Assembly: GCF_024585165.1 (NCBI RefSeq)
Contig: NZ_CP029008.1
Span: 1,054,001 to 1,118,000, forward strand
Reading direction: 5' to 3'
DNA from: Bradyrhizobium sp. WBOS07
GTDB taxonomy: Bacteria; Pseudomonadota; Alphaproteobacteria; Rhizobiales; Xanthobacteraceae
DNA: 64,000 bases
Of the stretch, positions 46,201-53,624 are shown piece after piece. Position 1 is the stretch's first letter. Each line of letters begins with the position of its first letter. The notes beneath the pieces are model-generated. The model had not been told where the DNA came from and searched no databases. It saw only the letters and a program-made list of their open reading frames with translations. A program made the position numbers and the translations under genes.

Positions 46201-46412
46201 AGGCAGTGGTGAACATCGCCGCCGCCAGCAGCATGACCACGGTTGCCGAGGGCGTCGAGACCGAGGCGCAGCGCGAGATGCTGCGCACACTCGGCTGCAC
46301 GCAGATGCAGGGCTATCTGTTCAGCGCGCCGAAGCCGGCCGCCGAGGTGCGCAAGCTGTTCGGTCCGGACGATGGCTTGCCTGGAGCCGTGCCGGTGGCG
46401 GCGGTGGCCTGA
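43290..46412 (+). CDS. CACHE-PAS-PAS-GGDEF-EAL membrane sensor protein for cyclic-di-GMP
   Basis: This 1040-residue inner-membrane protein has a first helix near residue 25-50 ([20 protein letters not shown]), a periplasmic dCACHE-like sensor domain to about 310, a second helix ([20 protein letters not shown]), two PAS domains (one begins [20 protein letters not shown]), then GGDEF at 685-689 ([12 protein letters not shown]) and EAL with E813 ([12 protein letters not shown]). EAL residues [29 protein letters not shown] and the late [12 protein letters not shown] are intact. A degenerate inhibitory site region (KEGDLIARL) lies before GGDEF, without RxxD. ATG 43290 follows a strong GGGAGGGGG; ATG 43359 is a shorter option. 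It likely couples an extracellular ligand to biofilm/motility control. Confidence 0.93.
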   Translation: [1040 protein letters not shown]

Positions 46413-46632
46413 TCGCAAAGCCAGCGAAGTCGCCGAGCAGGACACCTGGACGAACTTCGGGCGAGACGTCGGCCAAGTCCTCGACCCGAACGGGTGGCTC
46501 GCCGACCTCGCCAGCCTCGGCCGGCAGGCCGCAGCGGTTCCGGGCGCTTTCCCGGCGCAAGACGGCTCAAGGCCCATTGCGGCGAGAAGCGGTTGCTCCC
46601 CCCTCGGCAATCGGCTAAATGAACCTCGACTA

Positions 46633-46709
46633 GCACCCGTAGCTCAGCTGGATAGAGCGTTGCCCTCCGAAGGCAAAGGTCACACGTTCGAATCGTGTCG
46701 GGTGCGCCA
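46633..46709 (+). tRNA. tRNA-Arg (anticodon CCG)
   Basis: A 77-nt cloverleaf with CCA encoded. The acceptor GCACCCG pairs with CGGGTGC, the D arm is AGCTCAGCTGGATAGAGC, the anticodon arm TTGCC-CTCCGAA-GGCAA gives CCG at the centre of the loop, and the T arm is CACACGTTCGAATCGTGTG-like (ACACG TTCGAAT CGTGT). It reads CGG codons, which are common in this GC-rich genome. Confidence 0.97.
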
Positions 46710-46727
46710 GTCCTGCCGCCAAATGTC

Positions 46728-47171
46728 TCAATTCAAGCGCCAGATCGCCGCGTTGAGCACGCCGGCAAAACCGACCCAGGCCGCATAAGGCACGAACAAC
46801 GCCGCCGCCAGTCTGTCACGTGACAGCTCGAGACCGATATAGGTGATGATCGCAACGAACAGGCAGATCAGGATGGCGAGCGCGGCGCCGATCTGGTGCA
46901 TCGTGAACATCACCGGCGACCAGGCGAAATTGAGCGCCAGTTGCGCCGCCCAGGCCAGCATCGCCTTGCCGGAGGGGTCACGCCGAAAGGTCCGCCAGCC
47001 CGCGATTGCGATCATGACGTAGAGAATGGTCCAGGCCACCGGGAACGCCCAGTTCGGCGGCACGAAGCCCGGCTTGGCGAGGCCGGCATACCAGTCGCCC
47101 GGCGGATTGGTCGCGCCGATCAGCCATCCCATGCCGACCACGCCCACCACGAAGACCAACAGCTGCAGCAT
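46728..47171 (-). CDS. tspO: TspO/MBR family tryptophan-rich sensory protein
   Basis: A 147-residue protein with five membrane helices, homologous to the mitochondrial translocator protein. Landmarks: the loop after the first helix [59 protein letters not shown] and [20 protein letters not shown]. These residues line the porphyrin/cholesterol-type ligand pocket. In alphaproteobacteria TspO influences tetrapyrrole export and redox-dependent gene control. It converges with the tRNA gene and is divergent from dinB, from which it is separated by about 43 bases. The start ATG at 47171 is preceded by GAGGTGAGGG. Confidence 0.95.
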   Translation of the reverse strand: MLQLLVFVVGVVGMGWLIGATNPPGDWYAGLAKPGFVPPNWAFPVAWTILYVMIAIAGWRTFRRDPSGKAMLAWAAQLALNFAWSPVMFTMHQIGAALAILICLFVAIITYIGLELSRDRLAAALFVPYAAWVGFAGVLNAAIWRLN

Positions 47172-47214
47172 CCCTCACCTCGCGCTTCTCATGGTGCAAT
47201 TGTATCATCTTTCC

Positions 47215-48315
47215 ATGAGCGAATCCGACAAGGTGACGGGCGAGGCCTCGCCGGTGCGCAAGATCATCCATATCGACATGGATGCCTTCTACGCGTCGGT
47301 GGAACAACGCGACAATCCGGAGCTGCGCGGAAAGCCGGTTGCGGTCGGAGGCTCGGCGGAACGCGGCGTCGTCGCGGCCGCGAGCTACGAGGCGCGCAAG
47401 TTCGGCGTTCGCTCCGCCATGCCGTCGGTGACGGCGAAGCGGCTATGTCCCGATTTGATCTTCGTCAGGCCGCGCTTCGAGGTCTACAAGGCGATCTCCA
47501 GGCAGATCCGCGACATCTTCGCCGAGCACACGCCGATCATCGAACCGTTGTCGCTCGACGAGGCCTATCTCGACGTGACGGAAAATCTGCAAGGCATCCC
47601 GCTGGCGCGGGACATCGCGCTGCGAATCCGCGAGAAGATCAAGGCCGAAACCGGCCTCAACGCGTCGGCCGGCATCTCCTACAACAAGTTTCTGGCCAAG
47701 CTCGCTTCCGATCATCGCAAGCCCAACGGACAGTTCGTGATCGCGCCGGAGATGGGACCGGCTTTCGTCGAAACGCTGCCGGTCGGCAAGTTTCACGGCA
47801 TCGGGCCGGCGACTGCCGCGAAGATGAATTCACTCGGCCTGTTCACCGGCCTCGACATCCGCAACCAGACGCTGGAATTCATGAATGCGAATTTCGGCAA
47901 GTCGGGCGCCTATTATTACTGGATCTCGCGCGGCGTCGACGAACGGCCGGTTCGGGCCAACCGGATTCGCAAGTCCATCGGCGCGGAGAACACGTTCTCG
48001 ACCGATCTGGCCGAATATGACGCGCTGGCCGCCGAGCTCAGACCTCTCGTCGACAAGGTCTGGCGCCACTGCGAGGCGACCGGCAATCGCGGCCGCACCG
48101 TCACCCTGAAGATCAAGTTCGCCGACTTCGAGATCATCACGCGCAGCAGGTCCGTCCTGGCCGCGGTCAGGGGCCGGGACGATCTGGAGCGGCTGGCCTG
48201 CGGCCTGCTCGAGGCCGAGATGCCGCTGGGAAAGCGCGTCAGGCTGCTGGGGGTCTCGCTGTCCGCCCTCCAGGCCGGCGACGACGTGGAGCCGCAGCTG
48301 ACGCTCGGCATCTGA
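47215..48315 (+). CDS. dinB: DNA polymerase IV
   Basis: Y-family translesion polymerase of 366 residues. Catalytic motifs: IIHIDMDAFYASVEQRDNPE (first Asp), PLSLDEAYLDVTENLQ (SLDEAYLD with the Asp/Glu pair) and NASAGISYNKFLAKLASDHR. The helix-hairpin-helix thumb is VGKFHGIGPATAAKMNSLGL and the little-finger domain extends to the end. The C-terminus stops at TLGI without a beta-clamp-binding motif of the usual QLxLF type; QLTLGI is the nearest match. ATG 47215 (MSESDKVTGEA) has no clear binding site; an in-frame ATG at 47191 is equally possible. No LexA site is obvious in the short gap to tspO. Confidence 0.96.
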   Translation: MSESDKVTGEASPVRKIIHIDMDAFYASVEQRDNPELRGKPVAVGGSAERGVVAAASYEARKFGVRSAMPSVTAKRLCPDLIFVRPRFEVYKAISRQIRDIFAEHTPIIEPLSLDEAYLDVTENLQGIPLARDIALRIREKIKAETGLNASAGISYNKFLAKLASDHRKPNGQFVIAPEMGPAFVETLPVGKFHGIGPATAAKMNSLGLFTGLDIRNQTLEFMNANFGKSGAYYYWISRGVDERPVRANRIRKSIGAENTFSTDLAEYDALAAELRPLVDKVWRHCEATGNRGRTVTLKIKFADFEIITRSRSVLAAVRGRDDLERLACGLLEAEMPLGKRVRLLGVSLSALQAGDDVEPQLTLGI

Positions 48316-48377
48316 GCGAGGCCGCTGGCCGGAAGCGCAAGGTTGATCGAGAACAACTGAGGACATCCCTGTGTGGC

Positions 48378-48438
48378 GAGAGGCCTCACCCGCCGCGCTC
48401 TGCGAGCGCGTCGGCCTCTCCCGCAAGCGGGAGAGGCC
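48378..48438. repeat. Intergenic hairpin, GAGAGGCC family
   Basis: GAGAGGCCTC ... GGCCTCTCCCGCAAGCGGGA then GAGAGGCC: a short, very stable hairpin CTCTCCCGC-AA-GCGGGAGAG lies within. It sits after dinB, between convergent genes, and could terminate transcription in both directions. Confidence 0.8.
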
Positions 48439-48468
48439 GAGCAAGCCTGGGCAGCACCCGTGTCACAT

Positions 48469-48762
48469 TCAATGCCGCATGTGCTCGAACACCACGATCA
48501 CGCCGGTCGGCTCGGGCTCGTGCGCCATCAGGCGGGTTAGGTCGGAATCGCCCCAATCGGCGAGGCTGACGACTTCACCGCTCTGGCGATCGGCGCCGGG
48601 CGACGCAGTGGGCTCGAGCACCTTGAGGCCCATTTCGTCGACGAAGAAGGTGTGCTCGCCGAACATGCTGTTGAGCTGCGGCATGGCGGGATGTTCGTCG
48701 GGCAGCACCTGGGCGCCGAGCTGGTTGACGGTCTGCTTCACCTGTTCGGATGTGAGCTTCAT
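48469..48762 (-). CDS. Conserved small hypothetical protein
   Basis: A 97-residue soluble, acidic protein (MKLTSEQVKQTVNQLGAQVL...) with the segments PQLNSMFGEHTFFVDEMGLK and GEVVSLADWGDSDLTRLMAH. The start ATG at 48762 has GGAGCAG before it, and the composition is protein-like throughout. I do not recognise a family. The reading frame, the binding site and the coding-like third-position GC bias support it as a real gene. It converges with dinB across a hairpin repeat. Confidence 0.75.
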   Translation of the reverse strand: MKLTSEQVKQTVNQLGAQVLPDEHPAMPQLNSMFGEHTFFVDEMGLKVLEPTASPGADRQSGEVVSLADWGDSDLTRLMAHEPEPTGVIVVFEHMRH

Positions 48763-48971
48763 GAGCTGCTCCGTTCTGTGTCCGGTTTCATTGGCCTCGG
48801 CGGGAGCGCGCGTTCCCTGCGCCTTTGTCCGCCTGGCTCAAGCCCGAACAGGTGCTGCAGACAAATGTTCCGGCGAAATGCATTTTGTGATCCCGCGTTC
48901 GCATCTGCCGCGTTCACGGCACGAGATCGCCACAGGATGCACACGATCTGTCGGTGAGCTACGCTCACATA

Positions 48972-49658
48972 CTATTCGCTGCGGTTCTCGCCCACCGACA
49001 GCGCGCAGATGCGCGATAGATAAGTGTAGGGCAGGCCGGTTTCCTCGGCCCAGGCGTTGAACTGTGCCTGCACCTTGGCGAGATCGCCCTTCGACTTGAC
49101 CTCTTCTGCAATGTCGAGACCGGCATCGCGCAGGCAGACGACGACGTCCTTGGACGTCACAAAGCCGTCCCAGCCGACGAAGCGCAGCAACATCTGGCCG
49201 GTGTTGCCGCCGAGACGGCTGCCGCGCCTGGTCAGGAGATCGAGCAGGCCGATCTGGTTGGACGACGGCCATTTCGCCAGAAACTTGCCGAAGCTGCCAT
49301 GCTCCTTCGCGATCTCCTGGACGAACGCGGCGTTGTCGCGCACCGACATGATCTTGGCCCCGTTGCGCACGATGCGCGCGTCGCGCAACAGGCCTTCCCA
49401 ATAGTCTTCCGGCTGGAAGCTGAGCTTGGCGGGCTGGAACTGCAGGAAGGCCTCTTCAAAGCCTTCCCATTTCGACTCGATCACGCTCCAGGCGAAACCG
49501 GCGCAGAACACCCGCTTGGTCATCTCGGCCAGGATGCGATCGTCGCCGAGCTTGGCCAGACGCTTCAGGTCGGGCTTTTCCGGCATCAGCTTTTCCAGGG
49601 CCTTAGGCCCGCCCTTGCGTTTCTCGGCACGGGCGCGAATGGTCTTGAAGGGGGGCAT
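48972..49658 (-). CDS. DNA-3-methyladenine glycosylase I-like protein
   Basis: A 228-residue soluble protein resembling the Tag/HhH-GPD glycosylases. KRVFCAGFAWSVIESKWEGF near residue 48 parallels the Tag segment that positions the substrate, with PEDYWEGLLRDARIVRNGAK following as in Tag (ARIVRN-type region) and TRRGSRLGGNTGQMLLRFVG as the hairpin region. Tag removes 3-methyladenine from DNA. The classic Tag zinc ligands are not obvious here, so the exact base specificity is uncertain. About 40 basic residues precede the core (PPFKTIRARAEKRKGGPKAL). It is transcribed toward the small hypothetical gene. Confidence 0.75.
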   Translation of the reverse strand: MPPFKTIRARAEKRKGGPKALEKLMPEKPDLKRLAKLGDDRILAEMTKRVFCAGFAWSVIESKWEGFEEAFLQFQPAKLSFQPEDYWEGLLRDARIVRNGAKIMSVRDNAAFVQEIAKEHGSFGKFLAKWPSSNQIGLLDLLTRRGSRLGGNTGQMLLRFVGWDGFVTSKDVVVCLRDAGLDIAEEVKSKGDLAKVQAQFNAWAEETGLPYTYLSRICALSVGENRSE

Positions 49659-49691
49659 GCGGACACGAGCGGTTGAGGGCCCGTCACGACA

Positions 49692-49850
49692 TCAGAATTC
49701 GCGCCACAGGTCCAGCACCGCGGAGGTGAAGTCCGTGATGATGATGCGCCAGGGCGCAGATTGTCGAGTGTGCGTCCCAGGGGCGCACCCTCCGAGAGCC
49801 CGCGCACGGCCGAAGCGGTTGATTTCGCCTCAAAGTTGCTATTGGATGTT
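49692..49850 (-). pseudogene. Possible frameshifted C-terminal gene remnant
   Basis: This lies in the 335-base gap between the glycosylase and the MBOAT gene. On the minus strand one frame reads ...STASAVRGLSEGAPLGRTLD and NLR; one base out of frame it continues as PWRIIITDFTSAVLDLWREF and a TGA at 49692. Joined, it looks like the end of a real protein, but no start or family was recognised. The rest of the gap, to 49993, shows nothing definite beyond a probable promoter for the MBOAT gene. Confidence 0.25.
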
Positions 49851-49993
49851 GCAGTAGTAAACAGGCATCAGTCGCCGCTTTCCTTGGACTGTGATCGATT
49901 GCGCGATCCCGGTTGCACCTCCGCCCGTATCGTTTTCCGACGGAGCGGAACGACGAGCGGTGTCGCAGCCCAATAATGTGACTTATTCCTGCA

Positions 49994-51388
49994 ATGTCCT
50001 TTGTCTCCGTCGCGTTCCTCTGTCTCGTCCCCGCGACCTTCCTGCTATACCACGCTACTTCTAGGCTCCCGGTCCAGAATCTGATCATATTGACGGCAAG
50101 CTACGTATTTTACGGCTGGTGGGACTGGCGCTTCCTGCCCTTGCTGATCGGAATTTCCATCGTCAATTACGCTGCGGCGATCCTGATCGCCGCTACCCCT
50201 CACGAACACACCCGAAAGCTTCTGGTTTTTTCCGCGGTCGCGGCGGCGATGCTCGTTCTCGCGATATTCAAGTATTTCAACTTCTTCGTCGATTCGTTCG
50301 CGACGCTTGCGCAGCGCGCTGGTCTCCGTGCGAACCTGCCGACATTGCACATCGTCTTGCCGCTCGGCATCTCCTTCATCACCTTCCAGGGCATCGCCTA
50401 TGTGGTCGACGTCTATCGCGGCAGACATGTCGCGGAGAGAAGCCTCGTCAAGTTTCTCGCCTTCAAGGCGTTCTTCCCGCAGCTCGTGGCGGGACCGATC
50501 GAAAGAGCCAGCAATCTCCTCGATCAATTTTCCAAGCCGCGCCAATTCACGGCCGACCACGCCGAGCGCGCGCTCTGGCTCCTGATCTACGGCTATGCCA
50601 TGAAGATCGTGGTGGCGGACAGCCTGGCGGTGATCGTCGACACGCTCTTCATTCCGGATCAGCCTTTTGGCTGGTCGGTCGTGCTCGCCACGATCGCATT
50701 CGGCATCCAGATCTATGCCGATTTCAATGGATACAGCCTGATCGCAAAAGGCGTCGCACTGCTGTTCGGCTTCGAGCTGATTTGGAATTTCCGTTACCCT
50801 TATTGGTCGGTTTCGATCAGCGAGTTCTGGCGACGCTGGCACATCAGCCTCAGCACATGGCTGCGGGACTATTTGTATATCCCGCTCGGGGGCAACCGCC
50901 ACGGCGCGGCGATCACGAACCGGAATCTGATGCTGACCATGGCATTGGGAGGCCTCTGGCACGGCGCATCCTGGACTTTCGTGCTTTGGGGGCTGCTTCA
51001 TGGCGCAGCTCTCGCGCTATGGCGTAGGGTGCCGGACGGAGACGCGCCGTCGTCAAAGGTGGCTCGCGCCGCTGGCTGGGCCGTGACGATGCTGGTTGTA
51101 TTTGTCGGCTGGTTTCTCTTTCGAGCCGCCAATTGGACCTTGCTGGTCGGCATGCTGAGCGCTCTCGCGAACTGGGAATGGGCGCCGGTGCACAGCGCCA
51201 TCGTGCTGGCAATTCTGTCGTTGGCGGGCCCGCTGATGCTCCTGGAATGGCAGTTGAAGTTGCGCGGTGACTATTTCCTGCTTCGCCGGCCTGCGTGGAT
51301 GAGATATCCGCTGTTTGCAGCTCTGGCGGCTGTGACCATCGCGGCGTCCGGGCACGTCAACGCCACCTTCATCTACTTTCAGTTCTAG
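49994..51388 (+). CDS. MBOAT family O-acyltransferase, AlgI-like
   Basis: A 464-residue membrane protein with about ten helices that moves acyl groups onto extracytoplasmic polymers. AlgI-like signatures: SFVSVAFLCLVPATFLLYHA at the start, LPLGISFITFQGIAYVVDVY, FPQLVAGPIERASNLLDQF and WRRWHISLSTWLRDYLYIPL, and the invariant MBOAT histidine in LGGLWHGASWTFVLWGLLHG. The partner gene two bases downstream encodes an SGNH/DltD-like protein, as in many polysaccharide O-acetylation pairs, but that gene carries a frameshift. Whether the acceptor is a polysaccharide or peptidoglycan is open. ATG 49994 is not preceded by a strong binding site. Confidence 0.93.
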   Translation: MSFVSVAFLCLVPATFLLYHATSRLPVQNLIILTASYVFYGWWDWRFLPLLIGISIVNYAAAILIAATPHEHTRKLLVFSAVAAAMLVLAIFKYFNFFVDSFATLAQRAGLRANLPTLHIVLPLGISFITFQGIAYVVDVYRGRHVAERSLVKFLAFKAFFPQLVAGPIERASNLLDQFSKPRQFTADHAERALWLLIYGYAMKIVVADSLAVIVDTLFIPDQPFGWSVVLATIAFGIQIYADFNGYSLIAKGVALLFGFELIWNFRYPYWSVSISEFWRRWHISLSTWLRDYLYIPLGGNRHGAAITNRNLMLTMALGGLWHGASWTFVLWGLLHGAALALWRRVPDGDAPSSKVARAAGWAVTMLVVFVGWFLFRAANWTLLVGMLSALANWEWAPVHSAIVLAILSLAGPLMLLEWQLKLRGDYFLLRRPAWMRYPLFAALAAVTIAASGHVNATFIYFQF

Positions 51389-51390
51389 CC

Positions 51391-52454
51391 ATGCTGAAGC
51401 GCACGATCCAGGCGATCGAAAAATGGCCGCTGAGCCATGCGGTCCAGACTGTGGCGTGCAAATTTGTTCCGGTCGCGGTATTGACCGCACTCATCCTCGG
51501 TAGCGCGCATTACATCTACCAGCAGAGCAAGCATCAATGGTCGCGCGGCATCGAGACCTATATCGTGCTCGAGCAGATCAGGCGTTCGGAGCGGCTGCCG
51601 ACCTCCGATCTCGCCTTTCTCGGCGACAGTTCGTGCCTTTTCGGAGTTCACGTCCCGACCCTCTTGCAGGCGTTTCCAGGATCGAACGTCGAATCGTTCT
51701 GCACCATCGGGTTCGTCGGCCCGGATGGCTACGCTGCCATGCTCGACAAGATGATCGCCCGAGGACGCCAACCGAGGAAGCTCGTTCTGGTGTTCAGTCC
51801 GGTCCAGTTCGAGCGCGATCCAAGATGGAACGCGTGGCCGGAGTTCATCAGGACGGACCATTTCGAAGCTCCTTCCGTCCTGACCTTTCCGGCCGGGGGG
51901 CTCGAATATATCCGGCTGCTGATGGAGCGGGCGGTGTACAACCCGCTCCCGGGCGCTTATGCGGTCTACTATGGCGGCAAGGACCAGTTCATTTCGACCA
52001 TTTGGCGCGAGCATGGCGGCGCCATTGAGCCCAACCGGATGCTCAATGTACGTTCGCTGAAAGCTTTCAGGGCCACGCTGGCCGGTCACGCTCTTCTCAA
52101 GCCGCTACCCGATTCAAAACCATTCGTGATGAACGCGGAATTCGAAAAGGCTCTCGACTCTCTGTCCGCAACGCTTTCGAAGCTCGATCGCTCAAAGATC
52201 TATCTCGTGATCGCGCCGGTCAATTCGGTCAATGCTCAGGGCGGCCCGCAGAGCTTCCACACCGACGCCGGCAGGAAAATTGCGGCTCGCCTTGACCTTG
52301 ATCCATCGCAGTTTCTGGATACCCCGGGCGTCATGCTGGATATCTCTTTGCGCATTATCCGTCGCATTTGCACCGGTGGGGACGGATCATCTACACCGAG
52401 CAGCTTGCCAGGACACTGGCCGATCGAGGAATCCTGGAATCCGCCGGCAACTGA
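51391..52454 (+). pseudogene. SGNH/DltD-like O-acetylation partner protein, frameshifted near the C-terminus
   Basis: Starting at ATG 51391, two bases after the MBOAT stop, this protein has a basic N-terminus, a membrane helix (FVPVAVLTALILGSAHYIYQ) and an SGNH block I with GDS at 78-80 (LAFLGDSSCLFGV), so it would be a periplasmic acetyl-transfer partner. Near 52335-52350 the frame breaks. In the first frame the end is unlike the family; in the -1 frame LFAHYPSHLHRWGRIIYTEQ then LARTLADRGILESAGN follows to a stop at 52454, the expected family ending with the catalytic histidine (HLHRWG). One base appears lost. Unless this is a sequencing error, the catalytic histidine block is uncoupled and the product is probably inactive. 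Confidence 0.75.
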
Positions 52455-52477
52455 TCCGTCTGCGCCGCTGAAACGCG

Positions 52478-53215
52478 TCACACACGGGAGAGTGACGGCA
52501 CCTCCTCCGGCAGGATCGCCTGAAGGCCGCCGAAGCGGCGTTCGCGGCCGTGGAAGGAGGCCAGCGCCGCGGCGAGATCGCCGGCGTCGAATTCGGGCCA
52601 CATCCGCTCGGTGAAGTGCAGCTCGGCATACGCCCCTTCCCAGAGCAGGAAGTCCGAGAGCCGCTTCTCGCCCGAGGTGCGGATGATGAGATCGACGTCG
52701 CGCAGGCCCGCTTCGCCGGTGACGAGCTGCGAGAAGGCTTCGCGGGTGAGGCTGGTCAGCGCCGCCGCCTTCGCCGCGGCATTGAGGATGGCATCGCGCG
52801 CGGAATAATCGACCGCGATACGCAAATGCAGCGTGGCGCCGCCGGCGGTGGCCTGTTCGGCCTGCGCGATCGCGCTGGCGATGCCTTCGGGCAGGCGATC
52901 GCGGCGACCGATCACGGTGAGCCGCACGCCGTTCTTGACCAGGCTCTGCACCTCGTTGGCGAGATAGAAGCGCAGCAAGGTCATCAATGCGGCTACCTCG
53001 GCCTTTGGCCTCCGCCAATTGTCGGTGGAGAAGGCGTAGAGCGTCAGCGTGCCGATGCCCTGCTTGGGCGCGGCCTCAACGATGCGGCGGATGGTCTCGA
53101 CGCCGGCCTCGTGGCCGCGCACGCGCGACAGGCCGCGCCGCGTCGCCCATCTCCCGTTGCCGTCCATGATGATACCGACATGAAGCTTCTCGCTATGGGA
53201 CGCATCACTTTGCAT
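52478..53215 (-). CDS. uppS: Isoprenyl transferase (UppS-like cis-prenyltransferase)
   Basis: A 245-residue cis-prenyltransferase that builds polyprenyl diphosphates from IPP. Family regions are intact: region I HVGIIMDGNGRWATRRGLSR with the catalytic aspartate, LTLYAFSTDNWRRPKAEV, and region V near DLIIRTSGEKRLSDFLLWEG (with HFTERMWPEF after). It is not in the usual frr-uppS-cdsA-dxr cluster, so it may be a second, regulated copy. The start ATG at 53215 (MQSDASHSEKLH) is preceded by GGAGACTTTGCA; a perfect 17-base palindrome spans the start codon. It is the last gene of the operon with the winged-helix regulator and membrane protein. Confidence 0.94.
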   Translation of the reverse strand: MQSDASHSEKLHVGIIMDGNGRWATRRGLSRVRGHEAGVETIRRIVEAAPKQGIGTLTLYAFSTDNWRRPKAEVAALMTLLRFYLANEVQSLVKNGVRLTVIGRRDRLPEGIASAIAQAEQATAGGATLHLRIAVDYSARDAILNAAAKAAALTSLTREAFSQLVTGEAGLRDVDLIIRTSGEKRLSDFLLWEGAYAELHFTERMWPEFDAGDLAAALASFHGRERRFGGLQAILPEEVPSLSRV

Positions 53216-53223
53216 TGCAAAGT
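53207..53223. promoter_or_regulatory. Perfect 17-bp palindrome spanning the isoprenyl transferase start codon
   Basis: ACTTTGCATTGCAAAGT (8 + 1 + 8) is perfect; the minus-strand ATG at 53215-53213 is at its centre. A close copy, ACTTTGTATTGCAAAGC, lies at the operon promoter (54279). It could be an operator for the regulator encoded next to it or a start-codon hairpin in the mRNA. Confidence 0.65.
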
Positions 53224-53246
53224 CTCCGGTCAAAAAAGGGGAAGGA

Positions 53247-53624
53247 TCAGGTCGAGACGATGCCGAGGCGGCCGAGCGGCGGCGCCTCGCGGCCGGCGGC
53301 CCTGGCGGCATCGCGCACCAGGCGTTCCAGCACGGCGAGATAATCGAGGAAACGGCGGCGCCCGGTCTTGGTGAGGCGGCAGGTGGTGTGCGGACGGTTG
53401 CCCTCGTAGCCCTTGGTCACGTCGACGAGGCCGGCCTCCTGGAGCACGGCAAGGTGCCGGCTGAGATTGCCGTCGGTGAGGCCGCACAGCTGCTTGAGGT
53501 CGGCAAAAGCCAGCCCCTTGGGATGCGCCATCAGCGAGGTCAGAAGACCGAGCCTCGCCTTCTCGTGGATCACGCGGTCAAGCCCTTCGTAGGAGAAGGG
53601 TGCGCTGTCAGTCTTCGACATCAT
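53247..53624 (-). CDS. Winged-helix transcriptional regulator (PF13601-like)
   Basis: A 125-residue DNA-binding protein with one winged helix-turn-helix: LDRVIHEKARLGLLTSLMAH, then LKQLCGLTDGNLSRHLAVLQ as the recognition region and VTKGYEGNRPHTTCRLTKTG as the wing. This matches the ArsR/MarR-like PF13601 group, which has no metal or ligand site of its own. I chose ATG 53624 (MMSKTDSAPFS) because GGAG lies six bases before; ATG 53642 would add six residues. It overlaps the upstream membrane-protein gene by 17 bases, indicating co-translation. Two similar palindromes, at the operon promoter and across the next gene's start, are its likely operators (inferred). Confidence 0.9.
   Translation of the reverse strand: MMSKTDSAPFSYEGLDRVIHEKARLGLLTSLMAHPKGLAFADLKQLCGLTDGNLSRHLAVLQEAGLVDVTKGYEGNRPHTTCRLTKTGRRRFLDYLAVLERLVRDAARAAGREAPPLGRLGIVST

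Noticed and set aside
46243..46788. Plus-strand open frame through the tRNA (contains [12 protein letters not shown])
   Set aside because: That peptide is the translation of the tRNA-Arg sequence, a well-known kind of false gene.
48378..48438. CRISPR-like direct repeats
   Set aside because: The repeats here and elsewhere are inverted hairpins of intergenic families, not spaced direct repeats with unique spacers.
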